A DNA stretch of 12,339 bases, taken from JACOZG01 sp964564105. Its GTDB lineage: Bacteria > Patescibacteriota > Minisyncoccia > Phycocordibacterales > JACOZG01. The notes under the pieces were generated by a model. It saw only the letters and a program-made list of their open reading frames with translations. It ran no database searches and was not told the DNA's origin. The stretch lies in NCBI GenBank assembly GCA_964564105.1, contig CAZLZS010000013.1, forward strand, positions 1 through 12,339, in the 5' to 3' direction. A program made the position numbers and the translations under genes. Of the stretch, positions 1 to 6,451 are shown one piece after another. The number at the start of each line of letters is the position of its first letter. Position 1 is the first letter of the stretch.

Positions 1-45
1 AACCTTTGTTACCCCAATCTAGCAGAAATGTCACCTCATAAGGTT
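1..45. repeat. short direct and inverted repeats at the window edge
   Basis: A TGTTACCCCAAT-like unit at 7-18 recurs as TGTCACCTCATA at 29-40 (8 of 12 bases, period 22). AACCTT at 1-6 is the exact inverse of AAGGTT at 40-45. Spaced repeats about two helical turns apart can be protein-binding sites or the end of an insertion sequence lying to the left, but the window starts here and no transposase is visible. The identity is a guess. Confidence 0.25.
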
Positions 46-59
46 AACTGTACGAAATC

Positions 60-88
60 TGGCCAGAGAAGAGAAAAGAAAGTAAAAT
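60..88 (+). promoter_or_regulatory. promoter of the GH15-like gene
   Basis: The -10 candidate TAAAAT (83-88) matches the consensus at 5 of 6 positions and ends exactly 6 nt before the ATG at 95. The -35 candidate TGGCCA (60-65) matches at 4 of 6 with a 17-nt spacer. Transcription would start at or next to the A of the ATG, giving a leaderless mRNA. This fits the absence of a clear Shine-Dalgarno sequence. Confidence 0.45.
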
Positions 89-94
89 AAGACG

Positions 95-1237
95 ATGACA
101 AAAACCAATAACCCCCACCCGATCTACGATAAACTCATCGCTCAACATTTAAAGATTCTTAAAAATCTGCAATACCGATCCGGTTTGTTTGCCGCGGCTA
201 AAAAAGATGCCACTACCGGTTACGACAAGGCCTGGCTCCGGGACAACTTTTACGAGTGTTTGGCCTTTGAGGTGCTGGACGACTTCGAGACCGTCAGAAA
301 AACCTACCGCGCCATTCTGGATATATTCAAAAAACATGAATCCAAAATTGATTACGCCATCAGCCGGAAGCCGGAGCACACCTATCAATACATTCATCCT
401 CGCTACCATCCGGAGACCTTCAATGAATACTGGGAAGAGTGGGGCAATAAACAGAATGATTCAATCGGCTGCATTCTGTTTAAGATCGGCCAGCTAGAAA
501 AGAAGAAGCAGGGGTTGATCATTGCCGACGGGAACGACCGACGGGTCACGCAAAAACTGGTCTGGTATCTCTCTACCCTCGAGTACTGGCACGATGTTGA
601 TTTCGGCATGTGGGAAGAAAATGAGGAGATCCACGCTTCTTCCGTCGGCGCCTGTTTAGCCGGTCTTGAGGCGATCCGGCAGGTTGAGAAAATTTCTGTC
701 CCCCAAGAACTCATTGAGCGGGGCCGACAAACCCTCCACACCATGCTCCCGCGAGAGTCAAAACGGAAATTTGTTGATTTGGCTCTGCTGTCACTCATCT
801 GGCCTTTTGCTGTTGCTAATGAGACCGAAAGGGCGGCCATCCTCCAAAATGTGGAGTATCATTTGTTGAAAAAACGCGGCGTGATCCGTTACAAGGGCGA
901 CCACTATTACAACAAAAATCCGGACGGCTGGTCCGAGGAAGCCGAATGGACCTTTGGTTTAAGCTGGCTCGCCATTATCTATGCCGCGCTCGGCCAGTCC
1001 GCCAAAGCCCAATATTTCTTGGATCGGGCCAAAAAAACAGTCACGCAAGACGGCGTGATCCCGGAACTCTACCTTTCCAATTCCACCAAATACAACAGCA
1101 ACGCGCCGCTCGGCTGGAGCGAGAGTTTATTTATCGTCGCCCTACATCAAGTCAACGAAGATCACTTAAACGAAAATTTTCTCAAGAACGAGCGGCGGTG
1201 GAGCGGCGAGAGGCCGCGACGGCGCAAGGCCGCGTAG
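95..1237 (+). CDS. glycoside hydrolase family 15-like protein (glucoamylase-type alpha/alpha barrel)
   Basis: Recognised as a GH15/phosphorylase-kinase-alpha-like protein. It has the WLRDNFYECLAFE segment (about residues 47-59), NKQNDSIGCILFKIG near 118-132, and a DFGMWEENEEIHASSVGA block, where E174/E175 of WEE match the general-acid glutamate region of GH15. The C-terminal IPELY (E324) then PLGWSESL resemble the family's catalytic-base region and its PLTWS motif. At 380 residues it is the catalytic (alpha/alpha)6 barrel only. There is no signal peptide, starch-binding domain or membrane segment, so a cytoplasmic role on alpha-glucans or trehalose-type sugars is likely; the substrate cannot be read from sequence. 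The last 25 residues are basic, lie beyond the usual family end, and are encoded over the antisense 3' end of rnhB. The ATG at 95 is preferred because the -10 box sits 6 nt upstream. Confidence 0.8.
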   Translation: MTKTNNPHPIYDKLIAQHLKILKNLQYRSGLFAAAKKDATTGYDKAWLRDNFYECLAFEVLDDFETVRKTYRAILDIFKKHESKIDYAISRKPEHTYQYIHPRYHPETFNEYWEEWGNKQNDSIGCILFKIGQLEKKKQGLIIADGNDRRVTQKLVWYLSTLEYWHDVDFGMWEENEEIHASSVGACLAGLEAIRQVEKISVPQELIERGRQTLHTMLPRESKRKFVDLALLSLIWPFAVANETERAAILQNVEYHLLKKRGVIRYKGDHYYNKNPDGWSEEAEWTFGLSWLAIIYAALGQSAKAQYFLDRAKKTVTQDGVIPELYLSNSTKYNSNAPLGWSESLFIVALHQVNEDHLNENFLKNERRWSGERPRRRKAA

Positions 1238-1774
1238 TGCTTCTTCGTGCCATAGCCCTTGTGAATTTCAAAATCATAGCCCGGGTAGCGACCGGCGAGA
1301 CGCCGCAGCCGCCGGTCGCGCCGCACCTTGGCAGCGATTGAAGCCAGCATAATAATTTTGATTCGGCTATCGCCGCGAATAATCGTCTTTTGATTCTGAT
1401 AAATTCTTGGCGCGTGGAGACTGCCATCAAGCAAGACCCGGCATTGTTTGGGATTTAATTTAAGACGCGCCAAACACCGTCGAATACCAATCGCCACCGC
1501 TCGGACAATCCCCAACCGATCAATCGTTTTCTCACCGACCAGAGCGACGGTAAAATTGAGTTGGCGCCGTCGGCGCGCTTTTGTTAATTTTTCGTACCAC
1601 GCCTCTCGCCGCACCGAAGTCAAAACTTTAGAGTCATTCAAACCTCGCGTGTCAAGGGCCGCCCTTGACATGACTACCGCCGCCACGGCCACCGGACCGG
1701 CCAAGGGTCCCCGCCCGGCCTCGTCAATACCAATAAGATATTTAGGATTTTTTAATCGCGCTGTTATAATCCAT
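1162..1774 (-). CDS. rnhB: ribonuclease HII; 5' end needs a -1 shift in an A6 run or an ATT start
   Basis: RNase HII cleaves RNA in RNA/DNA hybrids and single ribonucleotides in DNA. The family motifs are present in order: IGIDEAGRGPLAGPVAV (catalytic Asp-Glu), GLNDSKVL, VLLDGS, ASIAAKVRRDRRL, YPGYDFEIHKGYGTKKHY and SPLHRRSF. The first ordinary in-frame start (TTG at 1704) lies after the catalytic DEAGRG motif, so it cannot be the real start of a working enzyme. In frame, the ORF is open only back to the stop at 1774-1776, with ATT (1768-1770) and ATA as the only start-like codons. An ATG at 1772-1774 is one frame off. If one A is removed from the A6 run (plus-strand T6, 1748-1753) it reads MDYNSAIKNPKYLIGIDEAGRG, a normal N-terminus. 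The 3' end overlaps the convergent GH15-like gene by 76 bp. Confidence is high for the family and lower for the start. Confidence 0.88.
1762..1770 (+). promoter_or_regulatory. extended -10 promoter of dnaE
   Basis: TGT-TATAAT (TG at 1762-1763, perfect -10 at 1765-1770) is an extended -10 element, 13 nt before the dnaE ATG at 1784. No good -35 is visible at 17 nt (TTAGGA, 3 of 6), as is common for extended -10 promoters. The predicted leader is about 7 nt with no Shine-Dalgarno. The box lies inside the start region of divergent rnhB. Confidence 0.55.
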
Positions 1775-1775
1775 T

Positions 1776-1781
1776 ATTATA
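1776..1781 (-). promoter_or_regulatory. -10 box of rnhB
   Basis: ATTATA on the plus strand is a perfect TATAAT on the minus strand. It ends 1 nt before the out-of-frame ATG (1774) and 5 nt before the in-frame ATT (1770), so the rnhB message would be leaderless. No clear -35 or TGn is seen. With the dnaE -10 it forms the inverted repeat TATAAT-N5-ATTATA (1765-1781). Confidence 0.4.
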
Positions 1782-1783
1782 CT

Positions 1784-4700
1784 ATGGCCTTCGTCCATCT
1801 CCATAATCACAGTTGTTATTCGCTTCTTGACGGCATTGCCAAGATTGAGCCGATGGTGGCCAAAGCCAAACAGCTCGGTATGCCGGCCGTGGCGCTCACT
1901 GATCACGGCAATCTCTACGGCGCGATTGATTTTTACAAAGCTTGCCTAGTCAACGACATTAAACCAATCATCGGCGTTGAAGCTTACATCGCCTGCCGCT
2001 CGCGGCTCGACAAAGAACCGAACATTGACAATAAACGTTTCCACTTAACGCTTCTGGCTAGGAACAATGTCGGTTACCAAAACCTAATCAAACTCGTTAC
2101 CGCCGCTAATCTCGAAGGTTATTACTACAAGCCGCGGCTGGATAAAGATTTACTCCGTCAATATCACGAAGGCCTGATCTGTCTTTCGGGCTGTCTGGCT
2201 AGCGAGCTCGGCCGCGCTCTCGGTGCACGCGATCGCGTCCGGGCGGAAAAAATCGTCGGCGAGCACCGAGAAATTTTCGGCCCGGAAAATTATTTTATGG
2301 AAATAATGCATCACCCAAAAATTGAGGGTCAACTAGCCGTCAAACAAGCGACTATTGATCTCGCCCGCCGGCTCAAGATTCCACTTGTGGCTACCCAAGA
2401 TTGCCACTACCTAGAGCCAGCCGAAGCCAAAGCCCACGATATCGTGGTGGCCGTCGGCACGCACACCGAGGGCGAGGACAATAAACGTTTCTCCAACCAA
2501 GATGAGGATTTCTCTTTTATTGACGAGGTGACGGCGCGGAAACGTTTTACCGACACGCCCGAGGCGCTGGACGCGACTAGCGCCATTGCCGCGCGCTGCC
2601 ATTTAGAATTAAAACTCGGCCAGTGGGTTTTCCCCGACTTTCCGCTCCCCGAGGGCCTCGACCCGAACCGAGTACTGACGGGACTGACCGAAAAACATTT
2701 AGCCGATTATCTCGCTGTCAATCCCAACCGTCGCCCCGAGGCTGAAGAGCGAACGCGGCGCGAGCTGGCTATTATTAACCAAAAGGGCTACTCGCCATAC
2801 TTCCTCGTTGTCGCCGACTTGATCGCTTTCTCTCGCGGGCGCGGCATCTACACTAACACTCGCGGCTCGGCCGCGGGCTCATTAGTCTCCTACCTTCTCG
2901 GCATCACCAATGTTGACCCGCTAGAGTATGAGTTACCCTTCGAGCGCTTCTTAAATCCCGACCGGCCGTCGCCACCGGATATTGACATGGATTTCGCTGA
3001 CAAACGACGAGATGAAGTGATTGAATATGCCAAAAGCAAGTACGGCAATGATCGCGTGGCTCAAATCGGCACCTTTGGCTCGATGATGGCCAAGGCTGCG
3101 GTCCGCGACATCGCCCGAGCCCTGGGCCAGCCCTATGCCGTCGGCGACCGGCTGGCCAACCTTATCCCTTTTGGCTCGCAGGGTTTCCCCATGACCATTG
3201 ACCGGGCGCGGCAAATCACCCCGGAATTAAAAACCGCTTATGAACGCGAGCCAGAAGCAAAAGAAATTTTAGACATCGCCGAGAAGATTGAAGGCAACCC
3301 CCGTCACATTTCCGTTCACGCCGCCGGCGTCATCATTGCCCCAACCGCACTCAGCAACTTTGTCCCGCTGCAGCTCGATCCTAAGGGCGGTAAGATTATC
3401 ACCCAGTACGACATGTACGCGGTTGAGGAAATCGGACTGCTCAAGTTCGATTTCCTCGGCATCAGAAATCTCTCGATCATAGAAGATGCGGTCCGTTTGA
3501 TCAAAATAATCCACGGCCAGGAGATAAATATCGAACGGATTCCGCTCAATGACAAAAAGACTTTTGAGATGCTCGCGCGCGGCGAAACTATGGGTCTTTT
3601 CCAATTGAACGGCGTTGGTATGACCAAGTGGTTGAAAGATTTAAAACCGACCACCATTCACGACATCAATGTGATGATCGCTCTCTACCGACCCGGACCA
3701 ATGGAATCAATTCCGGAATACATAAAGCGTAAGCACAACCAAAAATTGATCGCCTACCTCGACCCGCGAATGAAAGAAATTTTGTCTCGGACTTTCGGCA
3801 TCATTGTCTATCAAGAAGATGTCATGTTGATCGCCATCAAACTGGGCGGCTATTCCTGGACCGAGGCCGATAAACTCCGTAAAGCCATGGGCAAGAAAAT
3901 TCCCCCTGAGATGGAAGCGCAAAAAGAAAAATTGCTTAAGGGCCTCGTCGCCAACGGCCTAAGTGAGAAAAAGGCTAGAAGTCTCTGGCAGTTGATCGAA
4001 CCATTCGCCGCTTATGGTTTTGGTAAAGCCCACGCCGTCTCTTACGGCCGGCTGGCTTATCAAACCTCGTACTTGAAAGCTAATTACCCAGCCGAATACA
4101 TGACGGCTGTGCTCTCGGCCGAAACGGGCGACACCGTCACCGTCGCAGAAATCATTAACGAGTGTCAACGACTCGAGATCGTGGTTCTGCCGCCGGATGT
4201 CAATGAGAGTTTTGGCGACTTTACCGTGATCAAAGACGCTAGCGACAAAATTAGGTTCGGTCTTTACACTATTAAGAATCTCGGCACGGATGTGGCGGAC
4301 GCGATCGTAGCCGAACGAAAGAAAAATGGGCCATTCCTCTCTCTGGCAAACTTTCTCGAGCGCCTCAATTATAAAAACCTGAATAAAAAGTCTCTCGAGG
4401 CCATGGCCAAGGCCGGCGCACTGGAGGCCCTTGGCGTCGAGCGTGGACAAATCCTCGCCAACCTTGATCTGATTCTTGAGTTCCAGCGCGAGAGAGCACG
4501 CGCCGATACTAATCAAAGTTCGCTCTTTGAAGCGATGACTGATCGAGCGACCGTGCCGCAACTCCAGCTCGCGGCCGCGCCACCGGCGCGGCCGGAAGAA
4601 AAATTGGCCTGGGAAAAAGAATTACTCGGTCTCTATGTTTCCGGCCACCCGCTGGAGAAATTTCGGAACAAATTCAAAAACGAGAATGTGATTAAGAAAA

Positions 4701-4966
4701 TCAAAGAAAAGCGTGACGGCGAATCAGTCGCCGCGGCCGGCGTCATCGAAGAAGTTAAATCAATTTTAACCAAGCGCGGCGAGCGGATGGCTTTTATTCG
4801 TCTGGCGGATTTTACCGATAAAATCGAGGGGGTGATTTTCTCCCGCGTCTACGATCAATTTAAGGACCTCGTCGCCCCGGACCGGTGCCTCGCCGTCCGC
4901 GGCCGACTGTCAATGCGCAACAACGAACCAAGTATCATCATTGAAGCGGTCAAGGAATTGACATAG
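1784..4966 (+). CDS. dnaE: DNA polymerase III alpha subunit (replicative polymerase)
   Basis: A C-family replicative polymerase of 1060 residues. The start at 1784 gives MAFVHLHNHSCYSLLDG, the standard beginning of the PHP domain; the frame is open upstream only because it runs antisense through rnhB. PHP metal-ligand motifs look intact: H5/H7, DHGN (D40, H41), GVEAY (E66), the RFHLTLLA histidine, CLSGCL, YFMEIMHH and TQDCHYL. This suggests a metal-binding PHP site, which in some bacteria proofreads. The polymerase core has PDIDMDF (D399, D401) and KFDFLG (D556), matching the three catalytic aspartates of E. coli (401, 403, 555). An HhH region follows (about 800-880), then an OB fold (about 985-1060). 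The protein stops there, so the C-terminal tau-binding domain of the 1160-residue E. coli enzyme seems to be absent. Confidence 0.97.
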   Translation: MAFVHLHNHSCYSLLDGIAKIEPMVAKAKQLGMPAVALTDHGNLYGAIDFYKACLVNDIKPIIGVEAYIACRSRLDKEPNIDNKRFHLTLLARNNVGYQNLIKLVTAANLEGYYYKPRLDKDLLRQYHEGLICLSGCLASELGRALGARDRVRAEKIVGEHREIFGPENYFMEIMHHPKIEGQLAVKQATIDLARRLKIPLVATQDCHYLEPAEAKAHDIVVAVGTHTEGEDNKRFSNQDEDFSFIDEVTARKRFTDTPEALDATSAIAARCHLELKLGQWVFPDFPLPEGLDPNRVLTGLTEKHLADYLAVNPNRRPEAEERTRRELAIINQKGYSPYFLVVADLIAFSRGRGIYTNTRGSAAGSLVSYLLGITNVDPLEYELPFERFLNPDRPSPPDIDMDFADKRRDEVIEYAKSKYGNDRVAQIGTFGSMMAKAAVRDIARALGQPYAVGDRLANLIPFGSQGFPMTIDRARQITPELKTAYEREPEAKEILDIAEKIEGNPRHISVHAAGVIIAPTALSNFVPLQLDPKGGKIITQYDMYAVEEIGLLKFDFLGIRNLSIIEDAVRLIKIIHGQEINIERIPLNDKKTFEMLARGETMGLFQLNGVGMTKWLKDLKPTTIHDINVMIALYRPGPMESIPEYIKRKHNQKLIAYLDPRMKEILSRTFGIIVYQEDVMLIAIKLGGYSWTEADKLRKAMGKKIPPEMEAQKEKLLKGLVANGLSEKKARSLWQLIEPFAAYGFGKAHAVSYGRLAYQTSYLKANYPAEYMTAVLSAETGDTVTVAEIINECQRLEIVVLPPDVNESFGDFTVIKDASDKIRFGLYTIKNLGTDVADAIVAERKKNGPFLSLANFLERLNYKNLNKKSLEAMAKAGALEALGVERGQILANLDLILEFQRERARADTNQSSLFEAMTDRATVPQLQLAAAPPARPEEKLAWEKELLGLYVSGHPLEKFRNKFKNENVIKKIKEKRDGESVAAAGVIEEVKSILTKRGERMAFIRLADFTDKIEGVIFSRVYDQFKDLVAPDRCLAVRGRLSMRNNEPSIIIEAVKELT

Positions 4967-4985
4967 GTTAGGAAATATGCATAAT
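4958..4985 (+). promoter_or_regulatory. strong sigma70-type promoter of the 5050 gene
   Basis: A perfect -35 TTGACA (4958-4963), a 16-nt spacer and -10 CATAAT (4980-4985, 5 of 6). The -35 covers the last two codons of dnaE. Transcription starting near 4992 would give a leader of about 58 nt carrying a Shine-Dalgarno site. Confidence 0.65.
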
Positions 4986-5049
4986 GGTTAGAAGAATCGG
5001 GCTAATTGGTAGCGCGATGAACAATTAGAACCTTGTGAAAGGAAAACCG

Positions 5050-5754
5050 ATGGTTGGAACGAAAACCAAAGAAGGAACGGGTGTTTTGGAGCGGCAGGCA
5101 ATCTGCCAAGCGCAGGCGCGGGAGAAGAAGGAGTTTTTGGACGAGTTGGCTGAAAAAAGTGCCGAACTCCTCGGCTACCACCAGCTCAAGAAACGAGTCA
5201 CGGCCGAAACAAAGCCGGAAGAGATTCTGGCCCAGCTTGAGATCAAGCCCTTCACCACGGACTCGGTAAGAAAGTACCAAGACCAGATGGTGCTACAAGA
5301 CCGGCCGTTCTTTGTCAGACACGGCAACTTCCTTGCAGGCTTGATGCTATGCGTCGCCGTATTGTCCCTCACTGCGCTTCTACTAGTGGGCGTGCCGGCG
5401 GCCATAGCCGGGGCCAATTGGTTCTCGGCGTTTGCCACCACGAGTATCGTTACTGTCATACTTTCTGTCGTGTTTGGGATTCGCGTATCAAACAAATACG
5501 ACTCCTACGCGCCCGGCCAGTGGCGACGAACTGCGTTCAAGGAATACGAAGAGCCGGTGCCAACTTTTGCCGTGAGCACCGCTGTTGAGCTCAAAGAGCG
5601 ACTGCCCGACGCCGAGTTCTTTGTCGAGAAGTTTGAAGAGGGCCGGTACGTCAAACGAGTCCGTGATCCCTTCTTGGTGATGGAGGCCGGCGGCCAGACC
5701 TTTTATCTGGAGGTCTGGCAGGAGCCGGATTTCCGCGCCAAGCGACAGATCTGA
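5050..5754 (+). CDS. unrecognised membrane protein with two central transmembrane helices
   Basis: A 234-residue protein that I cannot assign to a family. A charged N-terminal region of about 90 residues, probably helical (EREKKEFLDELAEKSAELL-like stretch), is followed by two hydrophobic segments (roughly residues 95-120 and 124-145). A C-terminal soluble part of about 85 residues follows. Both soluble parts probably face the same side, with only a short loop between the helices. There is no signal peptide, catalytic motif or cysteine pattern. The ATG at 5050 is chosen over the GTG at 5035 because AAAGGA (5038-5043) lies 6 nt before it, an ideal Shine-Dalgarno. It is a single-gene unit with its own promoter and terminator. 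Function is unknown. Confidence 0.7.
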   Translation: MVGTKTKEGTGVLERQAICQAQAREKKEFLDELAEKSAELLGYHQLKKRVTAETKPEEILAQLEIKPFTTDSVRKYQDQMVLQDRPFFVRHGNFLAGLMLCVAVLSLTALLLVGVPAAIAGANWFSAFATTSIVTVILSVVFGIRVSNKYDSYAPGQWRRTAFKEYEEPVPTFAVSTAVELKERLPDAEFFVEKFEEGRYVKRVRDPFLVMEAGGQTFYLEVWQEPDFRAKRQI

Positions 5755-5791
5755 ATTGGGGGTGACCGTTTTGATCTTTCGCGCCTAGGCA

Positions 5792-5830
5792 CAGGCGAGA
5801 GGATAAATACCTCCCGCCTGTTTTTATTTT
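5792..5830 (+). terminator. Rho-independent terminator of the 5050 gene
   Basis: The arms CAGGCGAGAGG (5792-5802) and CCTCCCGCCTG (5810-5820) pair over 11 positions with one A-C mismatch around a 7-nt loop, followed by TTTTTATTTT (5821-5830). It starts 38 nt after the stop codon. Confidence 0.85.
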
Positions 5831-5848
5831 CCCCTGCCTAATAACCTA

Positions 5849-5866
5849 ACTATCATATATGATAGT
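5849..5866. promoter_or_regulatory. perfect 18-bp palindrome, downstream copy of the TrpR-like operator
   Basis: ACTATCATATATGATAGT is its own reverse complement. It differs by one base from the palindrome over the promoter of the TrpR-like gene (6362-6379). It lies between the 5050-gene terminator and the 3' end of the repressor gene, with no gene start next to it. It has no loop and no T-run, so it looks like a protein-binding site, not a terminator. Inferred to be an auxiliary operator. Confidence 0.6.
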
Positions 5867-5897
5867 GAGAAGTAGATCATTTTTTTATTCTATGCTT

Positions 5898-6353
5898 TTA
5901 CTTGCCGGACAATTCCGGGTATTCGCCGTAGCGGTGTTTGATTTTCGGTTTGGGGAAAAACAAAAAATGAATCGGATACTTTCTCTTAAGCCAAGCGTAG
6001 GAGGACGGTTCGACCGGCGCCTTTTTCCGCGCTCGATAATCAAATTCCTTTTCCATCTCCTTGATCGCCTGCTCATAACCGGGAAACTGATCTTCCAGCC
6101 AGCGCTGAACACGCCTGATTGTTGTCGGTGCCACCCGGAGCCGTTGGCTAATTTTGTCATACGAGTCACCAACCAGAAGCATCCGAGCAATAATGATGCG
6201 CCGGCCGAGCATAATCCGCTCACTTGGCGTCAAAAGATCACGCAAAAACATTTTTACCGCGTTGCGACCGCGGACAGCGCTCACGGCCGTATAAAGCGCG
6301 TCAAGCGTCACTATAATTTCCTTATCGGTTAAATCCTCGAGTCTACGTTTCAT
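5898..6353 (-). CDS. TrpR/YerC-family helix-turn-helix repressor
   Basis: A 151-residue protein. The central block FLRDLLTPSERIMLGRRI, then MLLVGDSYDKISQRL, then APTTIRRVQRWL matches the TrpR/YerC fold. That is a helical dimerisation part followed by a helix-turn-helix, with the recognition helix around TTIRRVQRWL. The C-terminal part of about 50 basic residues (RARKK, KRKYPIHF, FPKPKIKHRYG) goes beyond the usual family length of about 100. The ATG at 6353 is preferred over the TTG at 6359. The -35/-10 pair at 6365-6393 serves it, and the palindrome at 6362-6379 covers the -10, so autorepression is likely. The effector (tryptophan or other) cannot be inferred. It is divergent from thrS. Confidence 0.82.
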   Translation of the reverse strand: MKRRLEDLTDKEIIVTLDALYTAVSAVRGRNAVKMFLRDLLTPSERIMLGRRIIIARMLLVGDSYDKISQRLRVAPTTIRRVQRWLEDQFPGYEQAIKEMEKEFDYRARKKAPVEPSSYAWLKRKYPIHFLFFPKPKIKHRYGEYPELSGK

Positions 6354-6361
6354 AAACAAAT

Positions 6362-6379
6362 ACTATCATATATGATAAT
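6362..6379. promoter_or_regulatory. operator palindrome over the TrpR-like promoter
   Basis: ACTATCATATATGATAAT contains the perfect 14-bp palindrome TATCATATATGATA (6364-6377). It matches the 5849-5866 site at 17 of 18 bases. It overlaps the TATGAT -10 of the TrpR-like gene, the geometry expected for direct repression. The centres of the two palindromes are 513 bp apart. Confidence 0.65.
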
Positions 6380-6393
6380 ATGGGTAGGGGCAA
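6365..6393 (-). promoter_or_regulatory. promoter of the TrpR-like gene
   Basis: On the minus strand: -35 TTGCCC (6388-6393, 4 of 6), a 17-nt spacer, -10 TATGAT (6365-6370, 5 of 6). The -10 ends 11 nt before the ATG, so the leader would be only about 5 nt. Confidence 0.55.
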
Positions 6394-6434
6394 CCATAAA
6401 GACGCAATTACTGGTGGCAGACGAAGAGAGAAAT

Positions 6435-6443
6435 TGCTATAAT
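6435..6443 (+). promoter_or_regulatory. extended -10 promoter of thrS
   Basis: TGC-TATAAT (6435-6443) is a perfect extended -10. It ends 8 nt before the thrS ATG at 6452, which predicts a near-leaderless transcript. No convincing -35 is present. Confidence 0.6.
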
Positions 6444-6451
6444 CGAATCTT

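Noticed and set aside
1162..1704. RNase HII starting at TTG 1704
   Set aside because: It would remove the catalytic IGIDEAGRG motif, which is plainly encoded just upstream in frame.
1448..1783. N-terminal extension of dnaE by 112 residues
   Set aside because: It runs antisense through rnhB, has a basic low-complexity composition, and precedes the standard PHP start MAFVHLHNH at 1784.
5035..5049. GTG start for the 5050 gene
   Set aside because: AAAGGA (5038-5043) would lie inside the gene, whereas it is ideally spaced for the ATG at 5050.
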